This document shows positions 1-10,302 of a DNA stretch of 64,000 nucleotides, in pieces. The translations under genes were made by a program, and so were the position numbers. Under the pieces are notes generated by a model. The model had not been told where the DNA came from. It made no database searches and was given only the letters and a program-made list of their open reading frames with translations. Each line of letters opens with the position of its first letter. The stretch's first letter is position 1. Origin of the DNA: UBA4416 sp020846025 (GTDB lineage Bacteria > Bacteroidota > Bacteroidia > B-17B0 > Aurantibacillaceae); assembly GCA_963169295.1 (NCBI GenBank), contig CAUJDD010000104.1, forward strand, positions 1 through 64,000, in the 5' to 3' direction.

Positions 1-1
1 T

Positions 2-2164
2 GATGTATGGTATAAATTTGTGGCTAGTTCTTCTACTTGTTCTTTAACTCTAAATGCTTCTACTTCTTTTAATGCAGTGGTTGAAGTGTTCTCTGGTTCA
101 TGTGGGGCTTTAACTAGTTTATTCTGTGTTAATAATAATCCGTTTGCTGGGGGCGTTGAAACTACTCATTTATCTGGTTTAACCATTGGTAATACTTATT
201 ATATAAGAGTGTTTGACTATTTTAGTTCTAATGCTGCTACCACAACCTTTTCATTATGTTTATTTGATACATCTCCCCCCGCTAATGATGAATGTTCTGG
301 AGCACTTAACGTAATTTCAGCTACATCATGTAGTAGCAATACACTTGCTGGCAATAGTTTATTTGCAACTCAGAGTACAAGTTATAGCCCTTGTGCAGGT
401 AATAATTTAGACGATGTTTGGTATAAATTTACTGCCGTAGGTACTACTCAAACTTTAAGTGTGGTACCTGATAATTCTAATGATATTGTGGTAGAGGTAA
501 TGAGTGGCGCATGTTCAAACTTAACCAGCATACAATGTATAGATGGCGTAGGAACCGGAGGCGCCGAAAGTTTTGTGTTTGGTACATTAATCTCCGGGAA
601 TAATTATTACTTTAGAATCCATCAATATAATTATTCTCCTTCTGCTATCCCTAATTTCACTGTCTGTTTACAAAATAGTTTTGTGGCAACTCCTAGTAAT
701 GATAATTGTAGTAATGCTCAAACTCTTACAGTAACCAGTATTTGTACTCAAACGCCCACAGCTGGAAACACATTAAACGCTACTCAATATTTACCAGCTT
801 GTGTAGGTAATGCTAATGATGATGTGTGGTACAAATTTGTAGCAACGAGTACTGATATAAAAACCTTGGTGCGTTCTAATGGAAATATGGATGCTGTTAT
901 TGAATTATATGATGGCAATTGTACCTCTCTTACTTCGCTAATGTGTGCGGACAATACAAGTAACGATACTCTAGAAACTCTTATAGCCAATAATCTTACC
1001 ATAGGACAAACTTATTATCTAAGAGTATATGATTACACCTCCGACCCTGGTTATCCTTTTACCATTACTGTAATAACCAACGAGGTTAATTTAAATAGTT
1101 CAAACGATCTTATTTGTTTGGGTTCATCTGCAACATTATCAGGAACTGGAGCTACCTCTTTTACATGGAGCACTGGCGCAACTAGCCCTACGGTAATAGT
1201 TACGCCAACAATTACTAGTACTTATAGTGTAGCTATAACCACCACTAGTAATTGTACTTATGTTGATTCTGTCATTATTACCGTATCTACTCCTGTTACA
1301 CCCGACATCTGTATTGTAACAGCAGATACAGCTGGTGCCTATAACGAAATTTATTGGGAAAAAATTTATGTAAATGTAGATAGTTTCATTGTGTATCGTG
1401 AAGTTTCAACGGGAACATTTCAAAGAATTGGTGCTGTTGATAAAGATGCTTATAGCATGTACACAGACACCAATAGAAGTATTGGTTCCTTTAATGGCGA
1501 TCCTAATCTAAATAGTTATAAATATAAATTACAAATCCGAGACACCTGTGGAAACTATGGGGGTTTGAGTTTATGGCATCAAACTGTTCACATGCAAGAT
1601 TTACATAATGGCACTTTTAATTGGAATTATTATGGTATCGAAACCTTACCCGACCCCGTAACGGATTATGAATTTAGAAGGGTTGATGTAGCCGCTAGTA
1701 CCGAAACTCTTATTTCAAGTGGAATTATGAATACAGATGTTGATCCTTTATATGCAAGCTACTCAGGTAACACTAATATCAAATGGGTAGTAGATGGATT
1801 AGGATTTAATTGTAACCCTTCCTTTAGATTTTCTCCTACAAGTCCGATGGCTCAAAAAGTTAAAACAAAAAGTAATCAAGCCAATGAATTTATTACTACT
1901 AAAACGCATGATTTATTAAAAGCTTCACAAGTAAAGATGTATCCAAATCCTGCAAAAGAAAAAGTTGTGGTTAATTTAGAAACTATATCAACTAATGATG
2001 TAAAAATATCTATTGAATCCGTATTAGGACAAACCTTAATTGATGTGAATGCGCAACACAGTAGTGTGGAAATAAACACCTCACAATTAGCTAGCGGTAT
2101 TTATTTTGTAACTATAAAACAAAAAAATAAAATATTGGTTTCTAAAAAACTGGTGATTGAATAA
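2..2164 (+). CDS. T9SS type A cargo protein with DVWYKF repeats (5' partial)
   Basis: The reading frame is open to the left edge, so the N-terminus lies outside the window; the GTG at position 20 is internal. Three beta-rich repeats of about 136 residues each begin with DVWYKF (nt 2, 413 and 821) and contain GxxYYxRVxxY-like strands, as in repeat modules of secreted Bacteroidota adhesins. After the repeats come an Ig-like stretch and a unique region. The last 75 residues (KMYPNPAKEKVVV to SKKLVIE) form a type A T9SS sorting domain, so the protein is probably secreted across the outer membrane and processed or anchored. The ligand is unknown. A strong hairpin terminator follows the stop. Family class is secure; function is not. 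Confidence 0.85.
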   Translation, partial: DVWYKFVASSSTCSLTLNASTSFNAVVEVFSGSCGALTSLFCVNNNPFAGGVETTHLSGLTIGNTYYIRVFDYFSSNAATTTFSLCLFDTSPPANDECSGALNVISATSCSSNTLAGNSLFATQSTSYSPCAGNNLDDVWYKFTAVGTTQTLSVVPDNSNDIVVEVMSGACSNLTSIQCIDGVGTGGAESFVFGTLISGNNYYFRIHQYNYSPSAIPNFTVCLQNSFVATPSNDNCSNAQTLTVTSICTQTPTAGNTLNATQYLPACVGNANDDVWYKFVATSTDIKTLVRSNGNMDAVIELYDGNCTSLTSLMCADNTSNDTLETLIANNLTIGQTYYLRVYDYTSDPGYPFTITVITNEVNLNSSNDLICLGSSATLSGTGATSFTWSTGATSPTVIVTPTITSTYSVAITTTSNCTYVDSVIITVSTPVTPDICIVTADTAGAYNEIYWEKIYVNVDSFIVYREVSTGTFQRIGAVDKDAYSMYTDTNRSIGSFNGDPNLNSYKYKLQIRDTCGNYGGLSLWHQTVHMQDLHNGTFNWNYYGIETLPDPVTDYEFRRVDVAASTETLISSGIMNTDVDPLYASYSGNTNIKWVVDGLGFNCNPSFRFSPTSPMAQKVKTKSNQANEFITTKTHDLLKASQVKMYPNPAKEKVVVNLETISTNDVKISIESVLGQTLIDVNAQHSSVEINTSQLASGIYFVTIKQKNKILVSKKLVIE

Positions 2165-2205
2165 GACTTTGTTTTAGAGAATATTCCAATCATTCTACCT
2201 AAAGT

Positions 2206-2235
2206 AAAAAAGAGCAACATGGTTGCTCTTTTTTT
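2206..2235 (+). terminator. Rho-independent terminator after the T9SS gene
   Basis: Left arm AAAAAAGAGCAAC (2206-2218), three-base loop ATG (2219-2221) and right arm GTTGCTC plus a T-run (2222-2234) form a perfect hairpin followed by a T-tract. The loop contains the apparent ATG of the next gene, which argues against that start codon. Confidence 0.85.
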
Positions 2236-2263
2236 ATTATATTCGAAATTCCATTTTATCTGC

Positions 2264-5200
2264 TTGAAAGCATATATCATATATTTTTTATTGTGTTTGA
2301 GCCTAACTGTAGTGGCTCAAAAGGGCGAATATTTTGTAAAAAATTATTCACCAAAAGATTATAACTCAGGTGCTAATAATTCAGCCGTTTGTCAAGATAA
2401 AGATGGCAACATCTTAGTAGCTAACTCAAATGGAATATTAATCTATGATGGCTTTAACTGGTCGTTAAGCACTTCCAGATACGAATCTTATGTGTATTCT
2501 CTTTATAAATCTTCAAATCAAACCATTTATTACGCCATAGGCGAAGGAGAAACCTTGGACTTTGGAATATTTGAACAAAACACAAATGGAAAATACCTTT
2601 ACTATAGTTTAAAAAACGAATCAGGCTCAAATGAAATGCCATTTGATCCCATTCGTCAAATTATTGAATGTAATAATGCAATATATTTTATTGCTACTGA
2701 TAAAATTATTGAATATAAAAACAAGAAGCTTAAATCATATTCTCCCATCAACTCTTTCAACTCTCGAGCATTTAAAATGGGAAATCATTTATTTGTACCC
2801 GATATAGATAACCAAGTTTTTGTAATAGATGGGGGCACATTAAAACCCGTGAAAAATTCACAGTATGCTGCTGAAAACAAAGCGTTTTTCAATTATCAAA
2901 TTAATGATACAACTTATGCTTTGGGTTATAGAAATATTGGAATTGTTATAGCCACCTATAATGCTAAAGAACCAACACATACTCAATTTAATAAATTAAA
3001 TGTAGCCTGTGATTATGAATTAATTGAAAGTGAAATAAATAATGGCACTGCTTTAAGCAATGGTTATTTTGTGGTTACAACCAATAAAAGTGGAGCAATT
3101 ATTTTAAATAAACAATTGCAAATTACAAAACACTTAACCACAAAAGCTGGTTTATTTGAAAACAATATAAAATCAGCTTTTGAAGATCAAAATGGAAACT
3201 TGTGGCTTGCTAATTATTACGGTGTTTCGTATGTAGAAATAAACACACCTTTATTAAAATATGGTAGAGAAAATGGAATTACTGGATCTGTACAAGCCGC
3301 CTGTTATTACAACAAACAATTATATATAGGAACTGATAAAGGATTATTTGTATATGATACCATTACAAATGGATTTATTAACGTGCTAGGTTTTAATAAA
3401 CAAACATGGTATTTATTAAGCTTCAAAGAGCATTTATTAGTTTGTACTACTAAAGGTATCTATACTTTTAATGGAAAAAACATTGACCAATCAACAGAAG
3501 ATCAAACTAGATATCTGCAAAATGACCCTTTTCAACCCAATATCATTTATGCATCAACCGATAATGGGTTTAATATATATGAGATTAAAGATCTAAAATT
3601 TATCCTTCAAAAAGAATATAATTTAGGACACGAAGTAAAGAATATTTCCTACGACTATAATCAAAATATATATTTTAGTACCGAGTTAAATGGAATTTAT
3701 TACTTAAACAGCAAAAAAGCCTATACTTTAGACTCTATAAAAAGTGAACAAGGCTTGCCAAACGATAAATGGGAGAACTATGTATTTAACTATAAAAACA
3801 AATTATTAATTGGAACAGAAGCTGGTATTTACTCTGTATCAGAAGATAAACACAATCGATTGTTTTGTAAGAAAGATCCAACATTCTATAGCCTAACTAA
3901 GAAATCAGAGATATTTAGAGCTGTTGCCTTAGGTGGCGATTTGTTGTGTTCAAAAAACGAAAAGGCTTCAGATTATGATAAATACGAAACTAAATATGTT
4001 TATTATAAAGAAACATCTAACAACAACATCATTGAAGATAATAGAGGGATAAGAAAATTAAAAGATGTAAAGCCAAATTTAATTAATTATGATACTTCAT
4101 TTAAGACCATATTGATTTCGGCCGACGAAGGTTTATTCTTATTGCATCAAAACTATGTTATGCAAAACAAAAAATACCACCTTAATCTTAATTTATTGAC
4201 AAATAAGAAATCCGACACACTATTGTTAAATACAAGTTCGGAAGAACCATTAACTACATTAAACATAGAAGTGCCTTATGAAGATAATAATCTTCTGTTT
4301 CGTTTTGGATATACCTGTTTTGAATTTCCAGAGATAACAGATTTTAGTTATTACTTAGAAGGGAAAGATGTAGATTATGGGAAATGGGGAAAAAAATCAG
4401 AGATAGAATTTAACAATCTATTTGAAGGAAAATATATTTTACATGTAAAAACAAAAAACGAAATTTCTAATCAAACACTAGAGATGCACATTCCTTTCAC
4501 CATTATTGCGCCTTGGTACAGGAGTATAGTTGCCTATGTGGTTTATGCTATTATTATTATCTTGATTTTATATATCATTGTTAAGCTAAATACTAAACGT
4601 CTTATAGCACAAAACATAAAACTAGAAGAAATTATTAAACAACGAACAGCAACCATTGAGGAACAGGTTCATCTTTTAGAACACCAGAAAAAAGAAATAA
4701 CCGATAGTATTAACTATGCAAAAGGAATTCAAGCTTCTATATTACCTGATATTTCAAGTATTATATCATCATGGCATGATTTGTTTGTATTCTTTCAACC
4801 AAAAGACATCGTAAGTGGAGATTTTTATTGGTATAAAAAAATTTCAGACGATGAATTCTTAATTGCTTGTGCAGATTGTACAGGTCATGGTGTGCCTGGT
4901 GGATTCATGAGCATGATTTGTTCTGATAAATTACACGATGCTGCAAAAAACAGTAAAGAACCCGCACAAATATTATTTGACACAAACAATGGTGTAAAAA
5001 CTACACTAAAACAAGAAATAATTATAGAAGGGAAAAGTAAAGATGGAATGGAGGTGTGTTTACTATATGTAAACATCCAAACACAAGAAGTTAAATTTAG
5101 CGGTGCTAATCGAATATTATGGATTATTGATGGAGACACTAAAGAGTTGAAGGAAATAAAACCAACTAAAGCCAGTATTGCAAGTTTCACCGAATTTAAT

Positions 5201-5452
5201 TTTGAGTACGAACAGCATCACTTTAAACTCAAAAAAGGCGATATGATATATACCACTACCGATGGTTTCCCTGACCAATTTGGTGGAGTAGATGGAAGAA
5301 AATACATGAGTAAGAATATGAAAAAATTTATTGTTTCAATTTGTAACAAGCCTATGCAAGAACAAGCTGAATTAATAAAAAGCGAAATCAATAATTGGAT
5401 GCAATCAGTAGAACAAGTTGATGACTTATTAGTAATTGGTATTAGATTATAG
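2264..5452 (+). CDS. Propeller / Y_Y_Y / SpoIIE-type PP2C phosphatase, membrane-anchored
   Basis: Predicted signalling protein: a periplasmic sensor linked through the membrane to a serine phosphatase. The frame also has an ATG at 2219, but that codon is the loop of a terminator. The TTG at 2264 gives a clean signal peptide (KAYIIYFLLCLSLTVVAQ), so I prefer it. Order of parts: N-terminal beta-propeller-type repeats as in hybrid two-component sensors, a Y_Y_Y-like Ig domain (around nt 4250-4510), one transmembrane helix (around nt 4520-4590), a coiled coil (around nt 4600-4730), then a PP2C/SpoIIE domain with SGDFYW, ADCTGHGVPGGF and TTDGFPDQFGG metal-binding motifs. The likely target is a phosphorylated anti-sigma-factor antagonist, but none is encoded nearby. 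Its 3' end overlaps convergent uppP by 11 nt. Confidence 0.82.
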   Translation: MKAYIIYFLLCLSLTVVAQKGEYFVKNYSPKDYNSGANNSAVCQDKDGNILVANSNGILIYDGFNWSLSTSRYESYVYSLYKSSNQTIYYAIGEGETLDFGIFEQNTNGKYLYYSLKNESGSNEMPFDPIRQIIECNNAIYFIATDKIIEYKNKKLKSYSPINSFNSRAFKMGNHLFVPDIDNQVFVIDGGTLKPVKNSQYAAENKAFFNYQINDTTYALGYRNIGIVIATYNAKEPTHTQFNKLNVACDYELIESEINNGTALSNGYFVVTTNKSGAIILNKQLQITKHLTTKAGLFENNIKSAFEDQNGNLWLANYYGVSYVEINTPLLKYGRENGITGSVQAACYYNKQLYIGTDKGLFVYDTITNGFINVLGFNKQTWYLLSFKEHLLVCTTKGIYTFNGKNIDQSTEDQTRYLQNDPFQPNIIYASTDNGFNIYEIKDLKFILQKEYNLGHEVKNISYDYNQNIYFSTELNGIYYLNSKKAYTLDSIKSEQGLPNDKWENYVFNYKNKLLIGTEAGIYSVSEDKHNRLFCKKDPTFYSLTKKSEIFRAVALGGDLLCSKNEKASDYDKYETKYVYYKETSNNNIIEDNRGIRKLKDVKPNLINYDTSFKTILISADEGLFLLHQNYVMQNKKYHLNLNLLTNKKSDTLLLNTSSEEPLTTLNIEVPYEDNNLLFRFGYTCFEFPEITDFSYYLEGKDVDYGKWGKKSEIEFNNLFEGKYILHVKTKNEISNQTLEMHIPFTIIAPWYRSIVAYVVYAIIIILILYIIVKLNTKRLIAQNIKLEEIIKQRTATIEEQVHLLEHQKKEITDSINYAKGIQASILPDISSIISSWHDLFVFFQPKDIVSGDFYWYKKISDDEFLIACADCTGHGVPGGFMSMICSDKLHDAAKNSKEPAQILFDTNNGVKTTLKQEIIIEGKSKDGMEVCLLYVNIQTQEVKFSGANRILWIIDGDTKELKEIKPTKASIASFTEFNFEYEQHHFKLKKGDMIYTTTDGFPDQFGGVDGRKYMSKNMKKFIVSICNKPMQEQAELIKSEINNWMQSVEQVDDLLVIGIRL

Positions 5453-6236
5453 CAATTGGTATTTCTAATAGAAATAATAAAATTAAAATTCCGCCTACTA
5501 TTATTCGATACCAACCAAAAGCTTTAAATCCATTTTTACTTAAATAGCCAATAAACGACTTAATGGCAATTAATGCTACAATAAATGCAATTACGTTTCC
5601 AAACAATAATATACCTATCTCCTCTGATTGAATAGTAATACCTTCTTTATAAAAATCAAGTAATTTTTTTGCCGTAGCGGCAAACATAGTGGGTACAGCT
5701 AAAAAGAAAGAAAATTCTGCTGCGTTTTTTCGTGTTAATTTCTGGGTCATTCCTCCAATAATAGTACTGGCACTTCTACTCATGCCTGGCCACATTGCTA
5801 AACACTGAAACAACCCTATTTTAAGTGCAATTGGATAGGTTATGTCTTTTTCTTCATCAAAATTATTAGTGATAAACCATTTATCTACAAAAATTAAAAC
5901 TATCCCACCTAAAAATAAAGCTACTGCTACACCCATTAAATTTTCTAGAGCAGCATCTATATAATCACTTAACAATACACCAAATATAGCAGCAGGAATA
6001 AACGCAATGAGTAACTTAAAATAAAAATCAATGGATTTAAAAAAACGCTTAAAATACAGTACAACTACAGATAAAATAGCACCTAATTGAATAGCAATGG
6101 TAAACAATTTTACAAAAGGTGTAGGTTCTACCCCAAATAAAGCTGTTGTAATCATCATGTGACCAGTAGAGGAAATTGGTAAAAACTCCGTTAATCCTTC
6201 TACAACAGCAATGATAAAAGCTTCAAAATAGGTCAT
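5442..6236 (-). CDS. uppP: Undecaprenyl-diphosphatase UppP (BacA)
   Basis: Integral-membrane enzyme that dephosphorylates undecaprenyl pyrophosphate to recycle the lipid carrier for peptidoglycan and polysaccharide synthesis. Both family signatures are present: E13-GLTEFLPISSTGH around residues 13-26 and WPGMSRSAST with Arg154. The length of 264 residues and about eight hydrophobic helices are normal for the family. It lies 38 nt downstream of the DUF3098 gene and is presumably cotranscribed with it. In many Bacteroidota ftsX sits directly upstream of this pair; here ftsX is 44 kb away. Confidence 0.95.
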   Translation of the reverse strand: MTYFEAFIIAVVEGLTEFLPISSTGHMMITTALFGVEPTPFVKLFTIAIQLGAILSVVVLYFKRFFKSIDFYFKLLIAFIPAAIFGVLLSDYIDAALENLMGVAVALFLGGIVLIFVDKWFITNNFDEEKDITYPIALKIGLFQCLAMWPGMSRSASTIIGGMTQKLTRKNAAEFSFFLAVPTMFAATAKKLLDFYKEGITIQSEEIGILLFGNVIAFIVALIAIKSFIGYLSKNGFKAFGWYRIIVGGILILLFLLEIPIAII

Positions 6237-6274
6237 AATTTATGAAATCAATAAAACAAAAAGCAATTATTTTA

Positions 6275-6508
6275 TTATGCTTCGGTGTTTTTGTTTTTAG
6301 GGCGCCACATAATAGCAAAAATTATAGCAACAAACCCAAGCAAACATAGCATAGGTGCAATAGTAATGCGCTGAGTATCAAAAATAGCTGGATTAAAAAC
6401 ATTTGGATCTTCACTACCTCCCCCAATCATAAGTAAATAGCCTAATACAATAAGCACAAATCCTCCAATGAGTATCTGATAATTTTGTTTTCCAAACGTA
6501 GTTTTCAT
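6275..6508 (-). CDS. DUF3098 small membrane protein
   Basis: A 77-residue protein with two hydrophobic helices (about residues 10-28 and 50-68) separated by a short GGGSEDPNVFNPAIF segment, and a basic C-terminus. This matches the Bacteroidota-specific DUF3098 family, typically encoded between ftsX and uppP. Function is unknown; the neighbourhood suggests a role linked to envelope or division. It is the first gene of the unit that includes uppP and has an exact TAGATTTG -7 element upstream. Confidence 0.85.
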   Translation of the reverse strand: MKTTFGKQNYQILIGGFVLIVLGYLLMIGGGSEDPNVFNPAIFDTQRITIAPMLCLLGFVAIIFAIMWRPKNKNTEA

Positions 6509-6527
6509 AACCTTATAATTAAGTGAA

Positions 6528-6535
6528 CAAATCTA
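6528..6535 (-). promoter_or_regulatory. -7 promoter element for DUF3098-uppP
   Basis: On the minus strand TAGATTTG matches the Bacteroidota -7 consensus TAnnTTTG exactly and lies about 20 nt upstream of the DUF3098 start. No clear -33 TTTG is present at the usual distance. Confidence 0.5.
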
Positions 6536-6628
6536 TTAAAAATCTTTGTTTTATGCTATCTAATGCCACAAAATAGCGTGTTTTTCGTTAATTTTTCGTA
6601 ATATTGCTATTCTATTATAACACATTTT

Positions 6629-7717
6629 ATGGCCAAAGTAGCATTAATTACAGGAGTAACTGGGCAAGATGGCGCCTATTTATCAGAATTACTATTAAGT
6701 AAAGGATATATTGTACATGGTGTAAAGCGTCGAAGCTCATTATTTAACACGGATAGAATCGACCACTTATACCAAGACCAACACGAAAAGCATGTAAATT
6801 TTAAATTGCATTATGGTGATTTAACTGATAGTACCAATTTAATAAGAATTGTACAAGAAACTCAACCAGATGAAATATATAATTTAGCGGCCATGTCGCA
6901 TGTAAAGGTGAGTTTCGATACACCCGAATACACTGCTAATGCCGATGGAATAGGTACTTTAAGAATTTTAGAAGCCATTCGTATTTTAGGACTTGAAAAG
7001 AAAACACGTTTCTATCAAGCTTCAACTTCCGAATTATATGGCTTAGTTCAAGAAATCCCTCAAAAAGAAACTACTCCATTTTACCCTCGTAGTCCTTATG
7101 GTGTTGCAAAACTTTATGGTTTTTGGATTACTAAAAACTATCGTGAGTCTTATGGCATGTATGCTTGTAATGGTATATTGTTTAACCATGAAAGCCCGCT
7201 TCGAGGTGAAACCTTTGTAACACGCAAAATCACTCGTGCTGTTGCTAAAATTAGTTTAGGGCTTCAGGACAAATTATTTATGGGAAATATTGATTCTGAA
7301 CGCGACTGGGGTCATGCAAAAGATTATGTAGAAGGTATGTGGCGCATGTTACAACAAGAAACAGCGGATGATTTTGTATTAGCTACTGGTATTAAAATTA
7401 CTGTACGAGATTTTATTAATATGGCTTTTGCGGAAGTTGGTATTACTTTAAAATGGGAAGGTAAAGCCGAACAAGAAAAAGGTATTGATGCTGCAAGTGG
7501 AAAAGTTTTAGTAGAAATTGACCCAAAGTATTATCGTCCTGCCGAAGTTGATTTACTAGTTGGTGACTCTACAAAAGCTCGCACTAAATTAGGCTGGAAA
7601 CCAACCTACACAGTACAAGCCTTGTGTAAAGAAATGGTTGCTGCCGACTTAGAACTATTTAAAAAAGATAAATATTTGTTAGAAGGTGGACACAAAATTT
7701 TAAATTATAAAGAGTAA
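6629..7717 (+). CDS. gmd: GDP-mannose 4,6-dehydratase
   Basis: Converts GDP-D-mannose to GDP-4-keto-6-deoxy-D-mannose, the first step to GDP-L-fucose and related sugars. It is an extended short-chain dehydrogenase with an NADP-binding GxxGxxG (residues 9-15), catalytic T133 and E135 (ASTSELYG), and Y157/K161 (YGVAK). The 362-residue length is typical. The neighbouring fcl gene supplies the next step, so the pair makes GDP-fucose for surface polysaccharide or glycoprotein. The start is the ATG at 6629; the upstream region is shared with the divergent DUF3098-uppP unit. Confidence 0.96.
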   Translation: MAKVALITGVTGQDGAYLSELLLSKGYIVHGVKRRSSLFNTDRIDHLYQDQHEKHVNFKLHYGDLTDSTNLIRIVQETQPDEIYNLAAMSHVKVSFDTPEYTANADGIGTLRILEAIRILGLEKKTRFYQASTSELYGLVQEIPQKETTPFYPRSPYGVAKLYGFWITKNYRESYGMYACNGILFNHESPLRGETFVTRKITRAVAKISLGLQDKLFMGNIDSERDWGHAKDYVEGMWRMLQQETADDFVLATGIKITVRDFINMAFAEVGITLKWEGKAEQEKGIDAASGKVLVEIDPKYYRPAEVDLLVGDSTKARTKLGWKPTYTVQALCKEMVAADLELFKKDKYLLEGGHKILNYKE

Positions 7718-7765
7718 TTTTTAAATCATTACACATTGATTGTTTTGATAAAATAAATCATATTC

Positions 7766-8707
7766 ATGAATTTAGATTCTAAAATATACATAGCTGGTCA
7801 TCGTGGAATGGTAGGCTCAGCTATTATGCGTAATTTACAAAGCAAAGGCTACAATAATATTGTAACTCGCTCATCTAAGGAGTTAGATTTACGTAATCAA
7901 CAAGCGGTAAAACAATTTTTCGAATCCGAGAAACCAGAATATGTTTTTTTAGCTGCCGCAAAAGTGGGAGGCATACAAGCTAATAACATTTATAGAGCTG
8001 ATTTTATTTATGAGAACTTGATGATACAAAATAATGTGATTCATCAATCATATTTATCGGGTGTAAAAAAATTAATGTTCTTAGGTAGCTCTTGTATTTA
8101 TCCTAAAATGGCTCCTCAGCCTTTAAAAGAGGAATACCTTTTAACAGGTTTACTTGAGGAAACCAACGAGCCTTATGCTATTGCTAAGATAGCAGGTATT
8201 AAGATGTGTGAGAGTTACAAAAGACAATACGGGTGTAATTTTATATCGGTAATGCCTACAAATATGTACGGCCCTAATGATAATTACAATCTTAATAACT
8301 CACATGTATTACCTGCATTAATTAGAAAATTCCACGATGCAAAAGAGCAAAACTTACCTAGTGTAGAAATGTGGGGAACTGGAACACCAATGCGTGAATT
8401 TTTACATGCCGATGATTTAGGTGACGCTTGTGTTTTTTTAATGAATCATTACGATGGCGAACAATTTGTAAATATTGGTTCAGGAACCGATTTAACCATA
8501 AAAGATTTAGCATTATTAATTAAGGACATTGTTGGATTTAAAGGAGAAATTACTCACGATTTATCAAAACCTGATGGAACACCTCGTAAATTAATGGATG
8601 TGTCTTACTTACACTCCTTGGGCTGGAAACATAAAATTGAACTACGAGAAGGTATTACACAAGTTTACGAAGACTTTAAAAAGAAAGAAGGCGTAAAAGT
8701 ATGGTAA
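7766..8707 (+). CDS. fcl: GDP-L-fucose synthase
   Basis: Epimerises and reduces GDP-4-keto-6-deoxymannose to GDP-L-fucose using NADPH. It shows the GHRGMVG nucleotide-binding loop (residues 11-17), the SSC active-site segment (S108, C110) and YxxxK (Y137, K141), matching the E. coli catalytic set. Its 313 residues are full length. It follows gmd by 48 nt, and its stop overlaps the start of the following outer-membrane gene by 7 nt, consistent with cotranscription. Confidence 0.95.
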   Translation: MNLDSKIYIAGHRGMVGSAIMRNLQSKGYNNIVTRSSKELDLRNQQAVKQFFESEKPEYVFLAAAKVGGIQANNIYRADFIYENLMIQNNVIHQSYLSGVKKLMFLGSSCIYPKMAPQPLKEEYLLTGLLEETNEPYAIAKIAGIKMCESYKRQYGCNFISVMPTNMYGPNDNYNLNNSHVLPALIRKFHDAKEQNLPSVEMWGTGTPMREFLHADDLGDACVFLMNHYDGEQFVNIGSGTDLTIKDLALLIKDIVGFKGEITHDLSKPDGTPRKLMDVSYLHSLGWKHKIELREGITQVYEDFKKKEGVKVW

Positions 8708-10293
8708 CTGGTTTAAAACAGTGGACTAGAGCAAAAAGTCGAAAGCAAATTTTACTTTTTACTTTTTTTGCTATTCTTTTGCCACAGTTTTATTTTGCAC
8801 AGTTTTATAATTTACCTAACGATTATATTTTTGGCATCTCCACTCAAAAACAACTTGCTAAAATAGATACGCTTGAACAAACCCATAGTGCAATACAACC
8901 CTACATCTCTTTTTATAGTAAACAATACGAATTTATTGCCGATAGTACCAAACTTTTTAAATATGTAGCCGATGACCCAGCCATAAATAAAATTTTCTTT
9001 GATCACCTCATTCATCTAAAATCAAAAAATAATAAATATGAGTTTAAAGTTAATCCTCTTTTAAATTTTGAATTTGGTAGAGCCTATTACGACACAACTT
9101 CAATTTATACAAAAACCTCAACAAACACCAGAGGATTTATTGCAAGCGGAGCAATAGGCAAAGATTTTTATTTTGAAACCATGTTTGCCGAAAATCAAAG
9201 TGTTTTTCCTGCTTATGTTGCTTTGTACAGCAAACAAACTAAAATAATACCTGGTCAAGGACGTTATAAAGCATTTAAAACAACAGGTTATGATTATGCT
9301 TTCACTTCAGGATTTATTTCATATCAGCCCATTAAACAAGTCAATATTCAGATAGGACATGGAAAACAAAAAATTGGAAATGGCTATCGCTCATTATTAT
9401 TAAGCGATAATGCTTTTAATTATCCTTATTTAAGAATTACCTCACAATGGTTAAAGGGTAAATTACAATACTCTAACATTTATGCTGTATTTATGAACTT
9501 AACTACTGGTGGCGCACCTACGCCACCATACACAGAACCTCTTTTTCAAAAGAAAGCCGCTTCGTTTCAGTTTTTAAGTTTTAATGCTACTAAACGATTC
9601 AACATTGGTTTATTTCAGGGTATGATATGGTCTGCAGCTGATAGTCTTAATAGACAACACCTAGATTGGCAATATTTTAATCCGGTTATCTTTTCAAATA
9701 TCGGATTTTACGGACTTAACAATAAAAACAATATCCTCATCGGTGCAACTACTAATTTTAAAATCAGCAGTCAACTTTCTGTTTATGCTCAGTTTATGGG
9801 TGATGATTTTAGTAACACATTAACTTTGGGTAATACCTTTGGATACCAAGCAGGCATAAAATACTTTGATGCGTTTAATTTAAAAAACTTAATGCTACAA
9901 GTTGAATATAATGATGTGACTGAGGGCTCATACAATAACCCATTAACAGCATACAGTAATCAAAGCTATTCTCATTACAATCAAAATATTGCTTATACAC
10001 CCGGGTATGGAAAAGAGTTGGTTGCTATAGCTGATTACAAATTTAAAAGAGCATTCGTAAATGTTAAATATAACATGCAATGGCTAACATTAAATAAATT
10101 TGAATTTTACAATAATTCCATTTTCAGAACACAAATTGGCTATACCATTAACACGGCATATAATTTTAATATATCTTTGGGATACAATTACAGGCAACAA
10201 CAATTTCCAGATTTTAAATTATCAAATAATACAACCAGTTTTTATACCATTAGTCTTAAATCAAATTTATATAACACATATTACGATTTTTAA
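8701..10293 (+). CDS. Outer-membrane beta-barrel protein, RemB/Wzi-like (paralogue 1)
   Basis: A 530-residue exported protein with a signal peptide (KQILLFTFFAILLPQFYFAQ). The body is rich in alternating aromatic/polar strands and ends in an aromatic residue (YYDF), typical of an outer-membrane barrel. The conserved core GxGYRSLLLSDNAFNYPYLRI is shared with the second paralogue at 11397-13004. Bacteroidota proteins of this type are annotated as gliding motility protein RemB or capsule-assembly Wzi-like; I recognise the family by pattern and cannot choose between them. Position between fcl and a WecA-like transferase favours a role in surface-polysaccharide export or attachment. Confidence 0.7.
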   Translation: MVTGLKQWTRAKSRKQILLFTFFAILLPQFYFAQFYNLPNDYIFGISTQKQLAKIDTLEQTHSAIQPYISFYSKQYEFIADSTKLFKYVADDPAINKIFFDHLIHLKSKNNKYEFKVNPLLNFEFGRAYYDTTSIYTKTSTNTRGFIASGAIGKDFYFETMFAENQSVFPAYVALYSKQTKIIPGQGRYKAFKTTGYDYAFTSGFISYQPIKQVNIQIGHGKQKIGNGYRSLLLSDNAFNYPYLRITSQWLKGKLQYSNIYAVFMNLTTGGAPTPPYTEPLFQKKAASFQFLSFNATKRFNIGLFQGMIWSAADSLNRQHLDWQYFNPVIFSNIGFYGLNNKNNILIGATTNFKISSQLSVYAQFMGDDFSNTLTLGNTFGYQAGIKYFDAFNLKNLMLQVEYNDVTEGSYNNPLTAYSNQSYSHYNQNIAYTPGYGKELVAIADYKFKRAFVNVKYNMQWLTLNKFEFYNNSIFRTQIGYTINTAYNFNISLGYNYRQQQFPDFKLSNNTTSFYTISLKSNLYNTYYDF

Positions 10294-10302
10294 AAACCTA
10301 TT

